Origin: Cereibacter ovatus
GTDB lineage: Bacteria > Pseudomonadota > Alphaproteobacteria > Rhodobacterales > Rhodobacteraceae
Assembly (NCBI RefSeq): GCF_900207575.1
Contig: NZ_OAOQ01000007.1
Location: forward strand, 62,001 to 126,000
Length of the DNA: 64,000 bases
Direction of reading: 5' to 3'
Shown here: positions 35,729-43,272 of the stretch, in pieces
How the letters are laid out: every line of letters starts with the position of its first letter
Position numbering within the stretch: the first letter of the stretch is position 1
Position numbers and translations under genes: made by a program
Notes under the pieces: model-generated
Seen by the model: the letters and a program-made list of their open reading frames with translations, nothing else
Told to the model about the DNA's origin: nothing
Database searches by the model: none

Positions 35729-37144
35729 ATGAACCGATACCCCCGCGACCTGCGCGGCCATGGCCCGAACCCACCCGATGCAGCCTGGCCCGGCGGCGCG
35801 AAAATCGCCGTCTCGATCGTGCTGAACTATGAAGAGGGCGGCGAGAACTGCCTGCTGCATGGCGATGCGCAATCCGAGGCATTCCTGTCCGACATCGCCG
35901 GCGCCCAGCCTTGGCCGGGTCAGCGGCACTGGAACATGGAATCGATCTACGACTACGGCGCACGCGCGGGCTTCTGGCGTCTGCACCGGCTGTTCACCTC
36001 GATGAACATCCCGGTCACGATCTATGGCGTGGCCACCGCGCTGGCGCGGTCGCCCGAACAGGTGGCCGCGATGAAGGCTGCGGGGTGGGAGATCGCCTCG
36101 CACGGGCTGAAATGGGTCGAGCATCGCGACATGCCCCCCGAAGAGGAACGCCGCCAGATCGCCGAGGCCATCCGCCTGCATGCCGAGGTGGTGGGGGAAC
36201 GCCCGCGCGGCTGGTATACCGGACGCTGTTCGATGAACACGGTGCGACTGACCGCCGAGGAAGGCGGTTTCGACTGGATCTCGGACACCTACGACGACGA
36301 TCTGCCGTATTGGCTGGAACTGGGCGACCGCGACCAACTGGTGATCCCCTATACGCTGGAAGCCAACGACATGCGCTTCGCCACCGCCCCGGGCTATATC
36401 GAGGGCGAGCAGTTCTTCACCTACCTGAAGGACAGTTTCGACACCCTCTATAGCGAAGGGCTTTCGGGCAGCGCCAAGATGTTCTCGATCGGCCTGCATT
36501 GCCGCCTGATCGGCCGCCCCGGCAAGATCGCCGGGCTCAGGCGGTTTCTCGACTACGCCCGCGGCCACGATGGCGTCTGGTTCCCCCGCCGCGCCGATAT
36601 CGCGGCCCACTGGAAAGCCACCCACCCCCACCGCCGGATCGAGCGCCCCTCGCAGATGGATCGCGCCCGCTTCATCGCGCTTTACGGCGGGATCTACGAA
36701 CATTCCCCCTGGGTGGCCGAACGCGCCTGGGCGCTGGAACTGGGGCCGGCCCATGACAGCCCGGCGGGGCTGGCCAGCGCCCTTGCCCGCGCCTTCCGCT
36801 CTGCCCCGGACAAGGACCGGCTGGGCGTGCTGCAAGCCCATCCCGACCTGGCCGGCAAACTGGCCGCCGCCCGCCGCCTGACCGTGGCCTCAAGCGCGGA
36901 ACAGGCCAGCGCCGGCCTCGACGCGCTGACCGACGCCGAACATACCGCCTTCACCAAGATGAACGCAGCCTACACCGCAAAACACGGCTTTCCGTTCATC
37001 ATCGCGGTCCGCGACCACGACAAGGCCGGTATCCTCGCCGCCTTCCACCAGCGCCTCACCAACGACCGCGCGACCGAATTCGCCACCGCTTGCCGGCAGG
37101 TGGACCGCATCGCAGAACTCCGGCTTCAGGACATGTTCAAATGA
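35729..37144 (+). CDS. puuE: Allantoinase PuuE fused to OHCU decarboxylase UraD
   Basis: 471 residues. Residues 1 to about 305 are the polysaccharide-deacetylase-like allantoinase PuuE ([65 protein letters not shown]). Residues about 310-471 are OHCU decarboxylase, with [15 protein letters not shown] (catalytic His), [11 protein letters not shown] and [16 protein letters not shown]. The fusion couples OHCU to (S)-allantoin to allantoate. The stop overlaps the next gene start (ATGA). The fused form is known in several proteobacteria. Confidence 0.93.
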   Translation: MNRYPRDLRGHGPNPPDAAWPGGAKIAVSIVLNYEEGGENCLLHGDAQSEAFLSDIAGAQPWPGQRHWNMESIYDYGARAGFWRLHRLFTSMNIPVTIYGVATALARSPEQVAAMKAAGWEIASHGLKWVEHRDMPPEEERRQIAEAIRLHAEVVGERPRGWYTGRCSMNTVRLTAEEGGFDWISDTYDDDLPYWLELGDRDQLVIPYTLEANDMRFATAPGYIEGEQFFTYLKDSFDTLYSEGLSGSAKMFSIGLHCRLIGRPGKIAGLRRFLDYARGHDGVWFPRRADIAAHWKATHPHRRIERPSQMDRARFIALYGGIYEHSPWVAERAWALELGPAHDSPAGLASALARAFRSAPDKDRLGVLQAHPDLAGKLAAARRLTVASSAEQASAGLDALTDAEHTAFTKMNAAYTAKHGFPFIIAVRDHDKAGILAAFHQRLTNDRATEFATACRQVDRIAELRLQDMFK

Positions 37145-37983
37145 CCAGCTACTACGCCCCCCCCGGCGGCCTTCCCCCGCAAAGCCAGCTGATGACCGGC
37201 CGCGCCACCTTCACCGAGGCCTACGCCTTCATCCCGCGCGGCGTCTTCTCCGACATCGTGACCAGCGCCCTGCCGGGCTGGAGCCACACCCGGCTCTGGC
37301 TGATCGCCCGGCCGATGACAGGCTTTTCCGAAACCTTCTCGCAATATGTGATGGAGGTCGCCCCCGGCGGCGGCTCGGACATGCCCGATCCCGAACCGGG
37401 CGCGCAGTCGGTGCTGTTCGTCACGCATGGCGAGGTCTGGCTGTCCATCGACGGCCAGGAACACGAACTCGGTGCCGGCGGCTATGCCTATATCCCGGCC
37501 GGAACACGCTGGCGCCTTCACAACGGCAGCCACGAACCCGCGCGCTTCCACTGGATCCGCAAACTCTACGAACCCGCCCCCGGCATCGCCCCCCCCGCAG
37601 CCTTCGTCACGAATGAATCCGAAATCACCCCCATCGCGATGCCCGACACCAACGGCCGCTGGGCGACAACCCGCTTCGTCGACCCGGCCGACCTTGCCCA
37701 TGACATGCATGTGAACATCGTCACCTTCCAGCCCGGAGGGCTGATCCCGTTCGAGGAAACCCATGTCATGGAACACGGCCTCTATGTCCTCGAAGGCCGC
37801 GCGGTCTACAAACTGAACCGCGACTGGATCGAGGTCGAAGCCGGCGATTTCATGTGGCTGCGCGCCTATTGCCCGCAGGCCTGCTACGCCGCCGGCTCCG
37901 GGCCGTTCCGCTACCTCCTCTACAAGGACGTGAACCGCCACGCCCGCCTGCGCGGCCCCGGCGCCTTCGGCCCCCCGCGCTAA
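37141..37983 (+). CDS. allE: (S)-ureidoglycine aminohydrolase
   Basis: 280 residues forming two cupin domains. Domain 1 includes TRLWLIARPMTGFSETFSQY and GGYAYIPAGTRWRLHNGS. Domain 2 has the metal-binding HVNIVTFQPGGLIPFEETHV, MEHGLYVLEGRAVYKLN and GDFMWLRAYCPQACYAAG. It converts (S)-ureidoglycine to (S)-ureidoglycolate with release of ammonia. It lies between the allantoinase fusion (4-bp overlap) and allA (150 bp), which matches its step in the pathway. Confidence 0.93.
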   Translation: MTSYYAPPGGLPPQSQLMTGRATFTEAYAFIPRGVFSDIVTSALPGWSHTRLWLIARPMTGFSETFSQYVMEVAPGGGSDMPDPEPGAQSVLFVTHGEVWLSIDGQEHELGAGGYAYIPAGTRWRLHNGSHEPARFHWIRKLYEPAPGIAPPAAFVTNESEITPIAMPDTNGRWATTRFVDPADLAHDMHVNIVTFQPGGLIPFEETHVMEHGLYVLEGRAVYKLNRDWIEVEAGDFMWLRAYCPQACYAAGSGPFRYLLYKDVNRHARLRGPGAFGPPR

Positions 37984-38019
37984 GCCCCCGCACCTCGTCT
38001 CCAAAAAACGGGCCCCTCT

Positions 38020-38093
38020 TTCATTCTGGCCCAAATATCCTCGGGGGGAGGCCCGGCCCCCGGCCGGGCCCGGGGGGCAGACAGCCCCCCGCC
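38020..38093 (-). repeat. Rhodobacterales intergenic element, copy 2 (inverted)
   Basis: The minus strand carries the same core GATATTTGGGCCAGAATGAA at 38039-38020, with GC-rich inverted repeats next to it (38045-38093, CCCGGCC/GGCCGGG types). It fills the 150-bp gap between allE and allA and is in opposite orientation to copy 1. Confidence 0.75.
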
Positions 38094-38133
38094 TTGGCCA
38101 AACGGACCGCCTTCGCCAACAGGAACCCCCCGC

Positions 38134-38613
38134 ATGATCCGCATCGAATCCCTGAGTGCCAAGACCTTCGCCCCGTTCGGGGATGTGCTTGACACGTCAG
38201 GCCCGCCAGACCGGATGATCAACGCCGGCCTCTGCGGCCGCTGGCACGACCGGGCCCGGCTGGATTTCGGCGCAGGTGGCCGGGCGGGACTGTCGATCTT
38301 TCAGGCCCAGCCCCGCAGCCTGCCCTACCCCCTCGATCTGGTCGAGCGTCATCCGGATGGCTCGCAAGCCTTCCTGCCGATGACGCAGAACCCGTTTCTG
38401 GTGATCGTTGCCCCCGACGAGGCCGGCCGACCCGGCCGCCCGCGCGCTTTCCTGACGGCCGCCGGACAGGGGGTGAACCTGCTGCGCGGCACATGGCACG
38501 GCGTTCTGACGCCGCTTGCCGCGCCCGGCCTGTTCGCCGTGATCGACCGCATCGGCCCCGGCACCAACCTTCAGGAACACCGCTTTCCCACCCCGATCCT
38601 TGTCACCGCCTGA
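38134..38613 (+). CDS. allA: Ureidoglycolate lyase
   Basis: 159 residues. IRIESLSAKTFAPFGDVLDT, LSIFQAQPRSLPYPLDLVER, FLPMTQNPFLVIVAP and NLLRGTWHGVLTPL (metal-binding His) are typical of AllA. It splits (S)-ureidoglycolate into glyoxylate and urea, ending the allantoin pathway. It follows allE in the same direction after the intergenic element. Confidence 0.93.
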   Translation: MIRIESLSAKTFAPFGDVLDTSGPPDRMINAGLCGRWHDRARLDFGAGGRAGLSIFQAQPRSLPYPLDLVERHPDGSQAFLPMTQNPFLVIVAPDEAGRPGRPRAFLTAAGQGVNLLRGTWHGVLTPLAAPGLFAVIDRIGPGTNLQEHRFPTPILVTA

Positions 38614-38748
38614 CAGGCGGTCTGCGCCCGTCCCCCCCGGGGTCAACCTTGCCACGCTCGACCAGGCCCGTGCCTGCCACGGATCCCCACGCGCGTTGCG
38701 GACCTCGCCCGACGCGCGGGCCCCCGGGGCGCGCAGACGGGTCGGGCG

Positions 38749-39130
38749 TCACCAAGGCGCCTGACAGGCCGCCTCGATCCGGTTCCCGTCGGGGTCCAGC
38801 ACCAGCGCCGCGGAATGGTTCGGGTGGTCGCCCGGCCAGACGCCGGGATCGCGGTCACTGCGGCCGCCCGCGCGCAGGGACGCCGCATGAAACGCATCCA
38901 CCGCCGCGCGAGAGCGCGCGACAAAAGCCAGACGGGCCTCGGGCTGATGGCATGTCCCGGACCCCGGCCGGATCTCGTCGATCGACAGCGCCCCGACGCC
39001 ATCCCCGGCCCAGCAGACGCGATCGCGCGCGGACTGGCCCGAGGCCCCCCAGCCGCCCCAGCGCGGCATCGTAGACCTATCGCGACCGTTCAAGATCGGT
39101 CACATGCAGCCAGCAATTGCGGTCGATCAT
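38749..39130 (-). pseudogene. VOC/glyoxalase-family gene, broken
   Basis: The start at 39130 reads MIDRNCWLHVTDLERSR, a typical VOC-family opening, and then meets an in-frame TAG. Readable sequence continues as VYDAALGRLGG. About 15 codons later the homology is in a different frame (SARDRVCWAGDGVGALSI...ARLAFVARSRAAVDAFHAA, ending NHSAALVLDPDGNRIEAA). One nonsense and one frameshift change make it inactive. It lies between allA and the IclR regulator on the opposite strand. Confidence 0.8.
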
Positions 39131-39350
39131 CCTTGCTCCCAGATGCGATGGCACCAACCGAACAACCTTGGATTGAAAAAAGATTCCCGCCGCGGCAATA
39201 AACATCCAGCCCGCCGCAAATAGCGGGAAAATCCGCCCCGAAGGCCGGATTTCGCGCCACAGGCCGCTTTCCTGCTTGCCAAAACGGGGGGCCTGCATTT
39301 TTCATGCTCCGGAACGCTTTTTTGCGAAATGGCCGACGAAGGAGCCCGCG

Positions 39351-40181
39351 ATGGTCCAGACCAGCCCCGCCACCAGTCGCCGCGCCCGCGGTCGCCCCCG
39401 GGCGGCCGAGGACAAGACCGAACAGAACACGGTTCAGTCGCTTGACCGGGCGCTGGCGCTGCTGAAGCTGCTCAGCGCGTCAGAGGGCATGACACTGTCG
39501 GAACTGGCCACCGCCGGAGGCGAGGCCGCAGCCACCGTCTACCGCGCCCTTGTGACGCTTCAGGCGCATGGCATGATCGAGATGGAGGAACCCGGACAGG
39601 TCTGGCACATCGGCGCCGGCGCCTTCCGCATCGGCTCGGCCTTTCTGCGGCGTGCCAATGTGGCCGAACGCGCACGCCAGCCGATGGACCGGCTGATGCA
39701 GGCCACCGGCGAGACAGTGGCGCTGGGGATCGAGGCCGACGGCCGGGTGATGCATCTGGCACAGATCGAAAGCCGGCAGGCGGTGCGCGCCTATTTCCCC
39801 GAAGGCTCGCCCGGGCCGGTCCATGCCTCGGCCTTGGGCAAGGCGTTGCTGGCCTGGTATCCCGAAGACCGTGTCGAGGCGATCCTGGCCCGCGAGGGGC
39901 TGGAAAAGTTCACCTCGCTGACCATCACCTCGGAATCGACGCTGATGCGCGATCTTGTGCGCATCCGCGACCGCGGCTTTGCGGTGGACGATCAGGAAGG
40001 CGCCGACGGGATGCGGGCCGTGGCCGCCCCGATCTTCAACGCCTTTGGCGAACCCGTCGCGGCAATCGCCGTGGCCGGTCCCGCCTTTCGCGTCAGCCTG
40101 TCCGACAGCACCCGCTTCGGCGCCATGGTCCGCGCCGCCGCCGATGAGGTGACGGCCGCAACCGGGGGCGTCGCGGGCTAA
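39351..40181 (+). CDS. IclR-family regulator (glyoxylate-type, AllR/BhcR-like)
   Basis: 276 residues from ATG 39351 with ribosome site AAGGAG. A basic N-terminal tail (RRARGRPRAAEDK) precedes the winged helix NTVQSLDRALALLKLLSASE, with recognition region AAATVYRALVTLQAHGMIEM. The effector domain contains FRIGSAFLRRANVAERARQP, VHASALGKALLAW and DDQEGADGMRAVAAPIFNAF. AllR and BhcR, which sense glyoxylate, have the same look. Being next to allA, which makes glyoxylate, supports that reading, but the ligand is inference. Confidence 0.85.
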   Translation: MVQTSPATSRRARGRPRAAEDKTEQNTVQSLDRALALLKLLSASEGMTLSELATAGGEAAATVYRALVTLQAHGMIEMEEPGQVWHIGAGAFRIGSAFLRRANVAERARQPMDRLMQATGETVALGIEADGRVMHLAQIESRQAVRAYFPEGSPGPVHASALGKALLAWYPEDRVEAILAREGLEKFTSLTITSESTLMRDLVRIRDRGFAVDDQEGADGMRAVAAPIFNAFGEPVAAIAVAGPAFRVSLSDSTRFGAMVRAAADEVTAATGGVAG

Positions 40182-40187
40182 GCCTAC

Positions 40188-40223
40188 CCGCCCGGCCGCT
40201 GCGACATGGCAGCGGCCGGGCGG
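40188..40223. terminator. Bidirectional terminator between convergent genes
   Basis: CCGCCCGGCCGCTGC (40188-40202) and GCAGCGGCCGGGCGG (40209-40223) form a perfect 15-bp stem with a 6-base loop (GACATG). It lies between the IclR gene and the convergent DUF533 gene. It has no T-tract, but the stem is very strong. Confidence 0.75.
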
Positions 40224-40231
40224 CAGCGCAA

Positions 40232-40957
40232 TCAGCCCAGCGCGTCGTCCTGCGCGTTCAGATGCGCCACCAGTTCGGGCTGAAGCCCCAACCGGGCCGC
40301 CAGCATCGCCAGATAGCCTTTTTCGGCCGCGCCATCGCGATCCACCACCAGAAGCGAGGCGGCATAGATCTCGGCCGCCTCCTCGGGCGACCGGGCAAGT
40401 CCCGCGATCCGCCCGGGATCAAGCGGCGAATCGAGTTCCGCCGCCACCAGCGCCTGCGCCTCGGGGCCCATGCCAAGTTCGGCCATCTGCCGATCGATGC
40501 GCAGCCGTTCGGCCGGGGTCACGCGGCCGTCGGCCTTGGCTGCGGCCACCATCGCCTGCAACAACCGCTCGGACAGGTCGTCGGCCTGATTTTCGTCGGC
40601 GGGCAGGAACGGGGTGCCCTGCGGTGCGGGCAGCGCCGAGGGCGCGGCATCGGGGCTTTTGCCGGCCTGCCAGTCCTGCCAAGCGCGATAGGCCAGCGCC
40701 CCCACCAGCGCCACGCCGCCGGTTCGCACCGCTGTCCTGGCCAGCTTGCGCCCCCCCTTGCTGCCCAGAAGCAGCGCGGCAAGGCCGCCCGCAATCGCCC
40801 CTTTGCCCAGCGCCGACTGGCCGTCCCAAGTCTCTTTGGCCTTGCGTGCCGCGCCCGACAGGCCGTCCTGCACCGACTGCCCGCCCACAAGGGACTGGCC
40901 GCCCAGACCGGACTGGCCACCCAGAAAGCCCTCGATCAGCCGTCTTGCATCCTTCAT
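40232..40957 (-). CDS. DUF533 / TerB-like (YebE family) protein
   Basis: 241 residues. The N-terminal third is Gly/Gln-rich with GLGGQSLVGGQSVQDG repeats, then a Gly/Ala-rich membrane-like segment (LGKGAIAGGLAALLLGSKGG). A C-terminal TerB-like helical domain follows (LLQAMVAAAKADGRVTPAER, LVAAELDSPLDPGRIAGL, SLLVVDRDGAAEKGYLAMLA). The family is of unknown function; a link to tellurite resistance is by fold only. Monocistronic, just upstream of and divergent from the iron cluster. Confidence 0.82.
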   Translation of the reverse strand: MKDARRLIEGFLGGQSGLGGQSLVGGQSVQDGLSGAARKAKETWDGQSALGKGAIAGGLAALLLGSKGGRKLARTAVRTGGVALVGALAYRAWQDWQAGKSPDAAPSALPAPQGTPFLPADENQADDLSERLLQAMVAAAKADGRVTPAERLRIDRQMAELGMGPEAQALVAAELDSPLDPGRIAGLARSPEEAAEIYAASLLVVDRDGAAEKGYLAMLAARLGLQPELVAHLNAQDDALG

Positions 40958-41067
40958 CCGACATCTCCCGGTGCTGTTGACTGTTTCGATATGGGCAGCC
41001 TGCGCCCCGCTTCAATGCGCCGCGCCGAATCCCCATACCCGAGCGAAAGAATCAGACTTTACAAGCC

Positions 41068-41082
41068 TGACCAAATCAGTCA
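41068..41082. promoter_or_regulatory. Iron-Rhodo-box type operator before hemP
   Basis: TGACCAAATCAGTCA contains TGA-N9-TCA and is a near-palindrome (TGAC...GTCA). This is the pattern described for iron-responsive regulation in Rhodobacterales, similar to the RirA box. It lies 70 bp before a 38-codon ORF coupled to hemP. Confidence 0.6.
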
Positions 41083-41152
41083 CCTTTGCTCCATCATCCA
41101 AGCCAGCCCCCAAGGGTCAGCCCGGAGTCTTCAGTCCATATCGGAGGTTCCC

Positions 41153-41269
41153 ATGCGACCCCTGCCCGAACCGGGATTTCACGAACTGCTGCGCCAGGCC
41201 CTGGAAGGCTTTCTTCCGGCCGGTGGCGGCCTGACATCTTACCTCGACCGGATGGAGCGTCAGGCATGA
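41153..41269 (+). CDS. 38-residue small protein coupled to hemP
   Basis: MRPLPEPGFHELLRQALEGF... ends in LDRMERQA. It has a strong ribosome site (GGAGG, 6 bases upstream), and its stop overlaps the hemP ATG (ATGA). It may be a true small protein or a translated leader that couples hemP translation. I know of no family for it. Confidence 0.5.
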   Translation: MRPLPEPGFHELLRQALEGFLPAGGGLTSYLDRMERQA

Positions 41270-41427
41270 ACGCGATGTCCGATCCGATCGAGTTGATCGA
41301 AGCCGGGATCCCGGTGCATGACGCCCGCCTGCTGACCGATGGCGGCACGCAGGCGCGCATTCTTCTGGACGGGCAGGTCTACTGCCTACGCATCACCCGC
41401 GCCGGCAAGCTGATCCTGACCAAGTGA
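41266..41427 (+). CDS. hemP: Hemin uptake protein HemP
   Basis: 53 residues. The C-terminal signature RILLDGQVYCLRITRAGKLILTK (split here over residues 31-53) is diagnostic of HemP/HmuP, a small DNA-binding-like protein that promotes expression of heme uptake genes. The N-terminus, PIELIEAGIPVHDARLLTDG, is variable in the family. It lies behind an Iron-Rhodo-type box and before bfd/bfr, so it is probably expressed under iron limitation. Confidence 0.88.
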   Translation: MNAMSDPIELIEAGIPVHDARLLTDGGTQARILLDGQVYCLRITRAGKLILTK

Positions 41428-41482
41428 CAGTCCGGGCGCGGGCACCCCGCCCGCCCCAAGACCCCGAAAGACCGAGAGACTG

Positions 41483-41596
41483 ATGAAAGCCAACCCGTTC
41501 GCCCTTGCCACCGCGCCCCTCGCCCTGCTGCCGCAGAGCAGCATCGGCTTTGAAAACCCGGACAGGCTCGACAATCCGACCACCGTCTTTCCGTGA
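41483..41596 (+). CDS. 37-residue small ORF between hemP and bfd
   Basis: MKANPFALATAPLALLPQSS... ends in NPTTVFP, a short hydrophobic start followed by a polar tail. The region just upstream (AAGACCGAGAGACTG) offers a modest ribosome site. It may be a real small protein of the iron operon, but length alone gives little support. No family recognised. Confidence 0.35.
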   Translation: MKANPFALATAPLALLPQSSIGFENPDRLDNPTTVFP

Positions 41597-41673
41597 ACCC
41601 TTTGCCGGGGCGCAACGTCCGTGGACGGTGCCCCTGCCAGTCATAGGCGGCAAGACACCCGCCGGGGGCCAAG

Positions 41674-41928
41674 ATGATCGTCTGCCACTGCATGAGCATC
41701 ACCGACAAGGACATCCGCGCCGCCATCGACTGGATGCGGGCGTCCGATGCCGAAACCATCGTCACCCCGGGCAAGATCTACCGCGCCCTTGGCAAACGTG
41801 CCGATTGCGGCGGCTGCATGCCGCTTTTCCTTGACACCATGCGCAAGTGCGACAGTTTCGAAGTGCCAATGAACCTGCGCGGCCTGCGCCGCGCGACAAA
41901 TTCGGGGATGAACGGACATGCAGGGTGA
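41674..41928 (+). CDS. bfd: Bacterioferritin-associated ferredoxin
   Basis: 84 residues. Four cysteines in the Bfd pattern, C-x-C near the N-terminus ([15 protein letters not shown]) and C-x-x-C at DCGGCMPLF, bind a [2Fe-2S] cluster. The protein passes electrons to bacterioferritin heme to release stored iron. It overlaps bfr by 11 bp, so the two are made together. The tail after residue 65 is longer than in E. coli Bfd. Confidence 0.9.
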   Translation: MIVCHCMSITDKDIRAAIDWMRASDAETIVTPGKIYRALGKRADCGGCMPLFLDTMRKCDSFEVPMNLRGLRRATNSGMNGHAG

Positions 41929-42403
41929 TGCCAAGGTCATCGACTATCTCAACGCGGCGCTTCGGTCGGAACTGACCGCGGTCAGCCAGTATTGGCTGCA
42001 CTTCCGGCTTCAGCAGGACTGGGGCTTTGGCAACATCGCCGCCAAATCGCGCGAAGAAAGCATCGAAGAGATGCACCACGCCGACAAGCTGATCGAGCGG
42101 ATCATCTTCCTTCAGGGCCATCCCAACCTGCAACGGCTTGACCCGCTGCGCATCGGCCAGAACCTGCGCGAGACGCTGGAAGCCGACCTTGCCGCCGAAC
42201 ACGACGCGCGCACCCTGTATATCGAGGCCCGCAACCACTGCGATCAGGTGGGTGACTATGTGTCGAAAAACCTGTTCGAGGAACTGATCGCAGACGAGGA
42301 AGGCCATATCGACTTCCTGGAAACCCAGATCGACCTGATGGGCGCGATCGGCGAGCAGAACTACGGGATGCTGAACGCCAAACCGGCCGACAAGGCGGAA
42401 TGA
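41918..42403 (+). CDS. bfr: Bacterioferritin
   Basis: 161 residues. Four-helix bundle with ferroxidase ligands: E18 in [18 protein letters not shown]51/H54 in [16 protein letters not shown]94 in [11 protein letters not shown] and E127/H130 in [11 protein letters not shown]. The heme-ligand Met is in EEMHHADK. It forms a 24-mer shell that stores iron as ferric mineral. It follows bfd with an overlap and closes the iron cluster. The gap 42404-42597 contains only a GC inverted repeat (CCCCCCCGGGGGGG near 42418-42436). Confidence 0.95.
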   Translation: MQGDAKVIDYLNAALRSELTAVSQYWLHFRLQQDWGFGNIAAKSREESIEEMHHADKLIERIIFLQGHPNLQRLDPLRIGQNLRETLEADLAAEHDARTLYIEARNHCDQVGDYVSKNLFEELIADEEGHIDFLETQIDLMGAIGEQNYGMLNAKPADKAE

Positions 42404-42597
42404 TCCGCGCCCCGCTGCCCCCCCGGGGGGGGCAGCCCCCCGCGGTCGGGTCACGCCTGCGCCCGCCGGCCCGCGCCGCGGTGGCATGGAACAAGCCTCT
42501 GATCCACTCTGGCCAGCGCCGCCCTGCGCCCTAGCTGTTGACAGCCGGTCGCCGGGGCATAAGCCTTCGGCGTGGCACGGGGCCGGGGGTGGTATAA

Positions 42598-43272
42598 GTG
42601 AACGAAGGTTCGGAAACCTTGCTGCGCCTGACGGGCGTACGAAAAAGCTATGTCACGGGCGAAGGCCCGATCGAGGTTCTGGCCGGCGTTGACCTGACGC
42701 TTCAGGCCGGGAAAAGCCTTGCACTGACAGGCGAATCCGGCAGCGGTAAAAGCACGATTCTGCACCTTGCGGCAGGGCTGGACGAGGCTTCGGCCGGCCG
42801 GATCCTTGTGGCCGGAACAGAGATCACCCACGCCCCCGACAGCCTGCGCGCAAGGCTGCGCCGGGACACGGTGGGCCTTGTGTTCCAGCAGTTCAACCTG
42901 ATCCCCTCGCTGGATGTGGCGGCGAATCTGGCGTTTCAGGCCCGACTTGCCGGACGACACGATCCGGCATGGCAGGCGGAACTGGCCGAGGCCCTGGGCC
43001 TGAAGGGCTGCCTGCACCGCTACCCCGAACAGCTTTCCGGCGGCCAGCAACAGCGCGTCGCCATCGGCCGCGCGCTGGCCGCGCGCCCCCGCCTTGTGCT
43101 GGCGGACGAGCCGACCGGCAATCTGGACGAGGCCAGCGCCGATGCGGTCATGGCGCTGCTGCTGCGGCTGGTGGCGCAGACCGGGACGGGACTTTTGATG
43201 GTGACCCATTCGATGCGGCTGGCGGCGCGGCTGGGCGGGCGGCTGCATCTGTCGGCGGGGCGGCTGGCATGA
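42598..43272 (+). CDS. ABC transporter ATPase (LolD/MacB type)
   Basis: 224 residues from GTG 42598. Walker A GESGSGKST, Q-loop FQQFNLIPSL, signature LSGGQQQRVAIGRAL, Walker B LVLADEPTGNLD and H-loop VTHSM. It is of the LolD/MacB/FtsE class that drives FtsX-type permeases. The stop overlaps the permease start (ATGA). With the next two genes it forms an AttEFGH-like exporter set. Confidence 0.93.
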   Translation: MNEGSETLLRLTGVRKSYVTGEGPIEVLAGVDLTLQAGKSLALTGESGSGKSTILHLAAGLDEASAGRILVAGTEITHAPDSLRARLRRDTVGLVFQQFNLIPSLDVAANLAFQARLAGRHDPAWQAELAEALGLKGCLHRYPEQLSGGQQQRVAIGRALAARPRLVLADEPTGNLDEASADAVMALLLRLVAQTGTGLLMVTHSMRLAARLGGRLHLSAGRLA

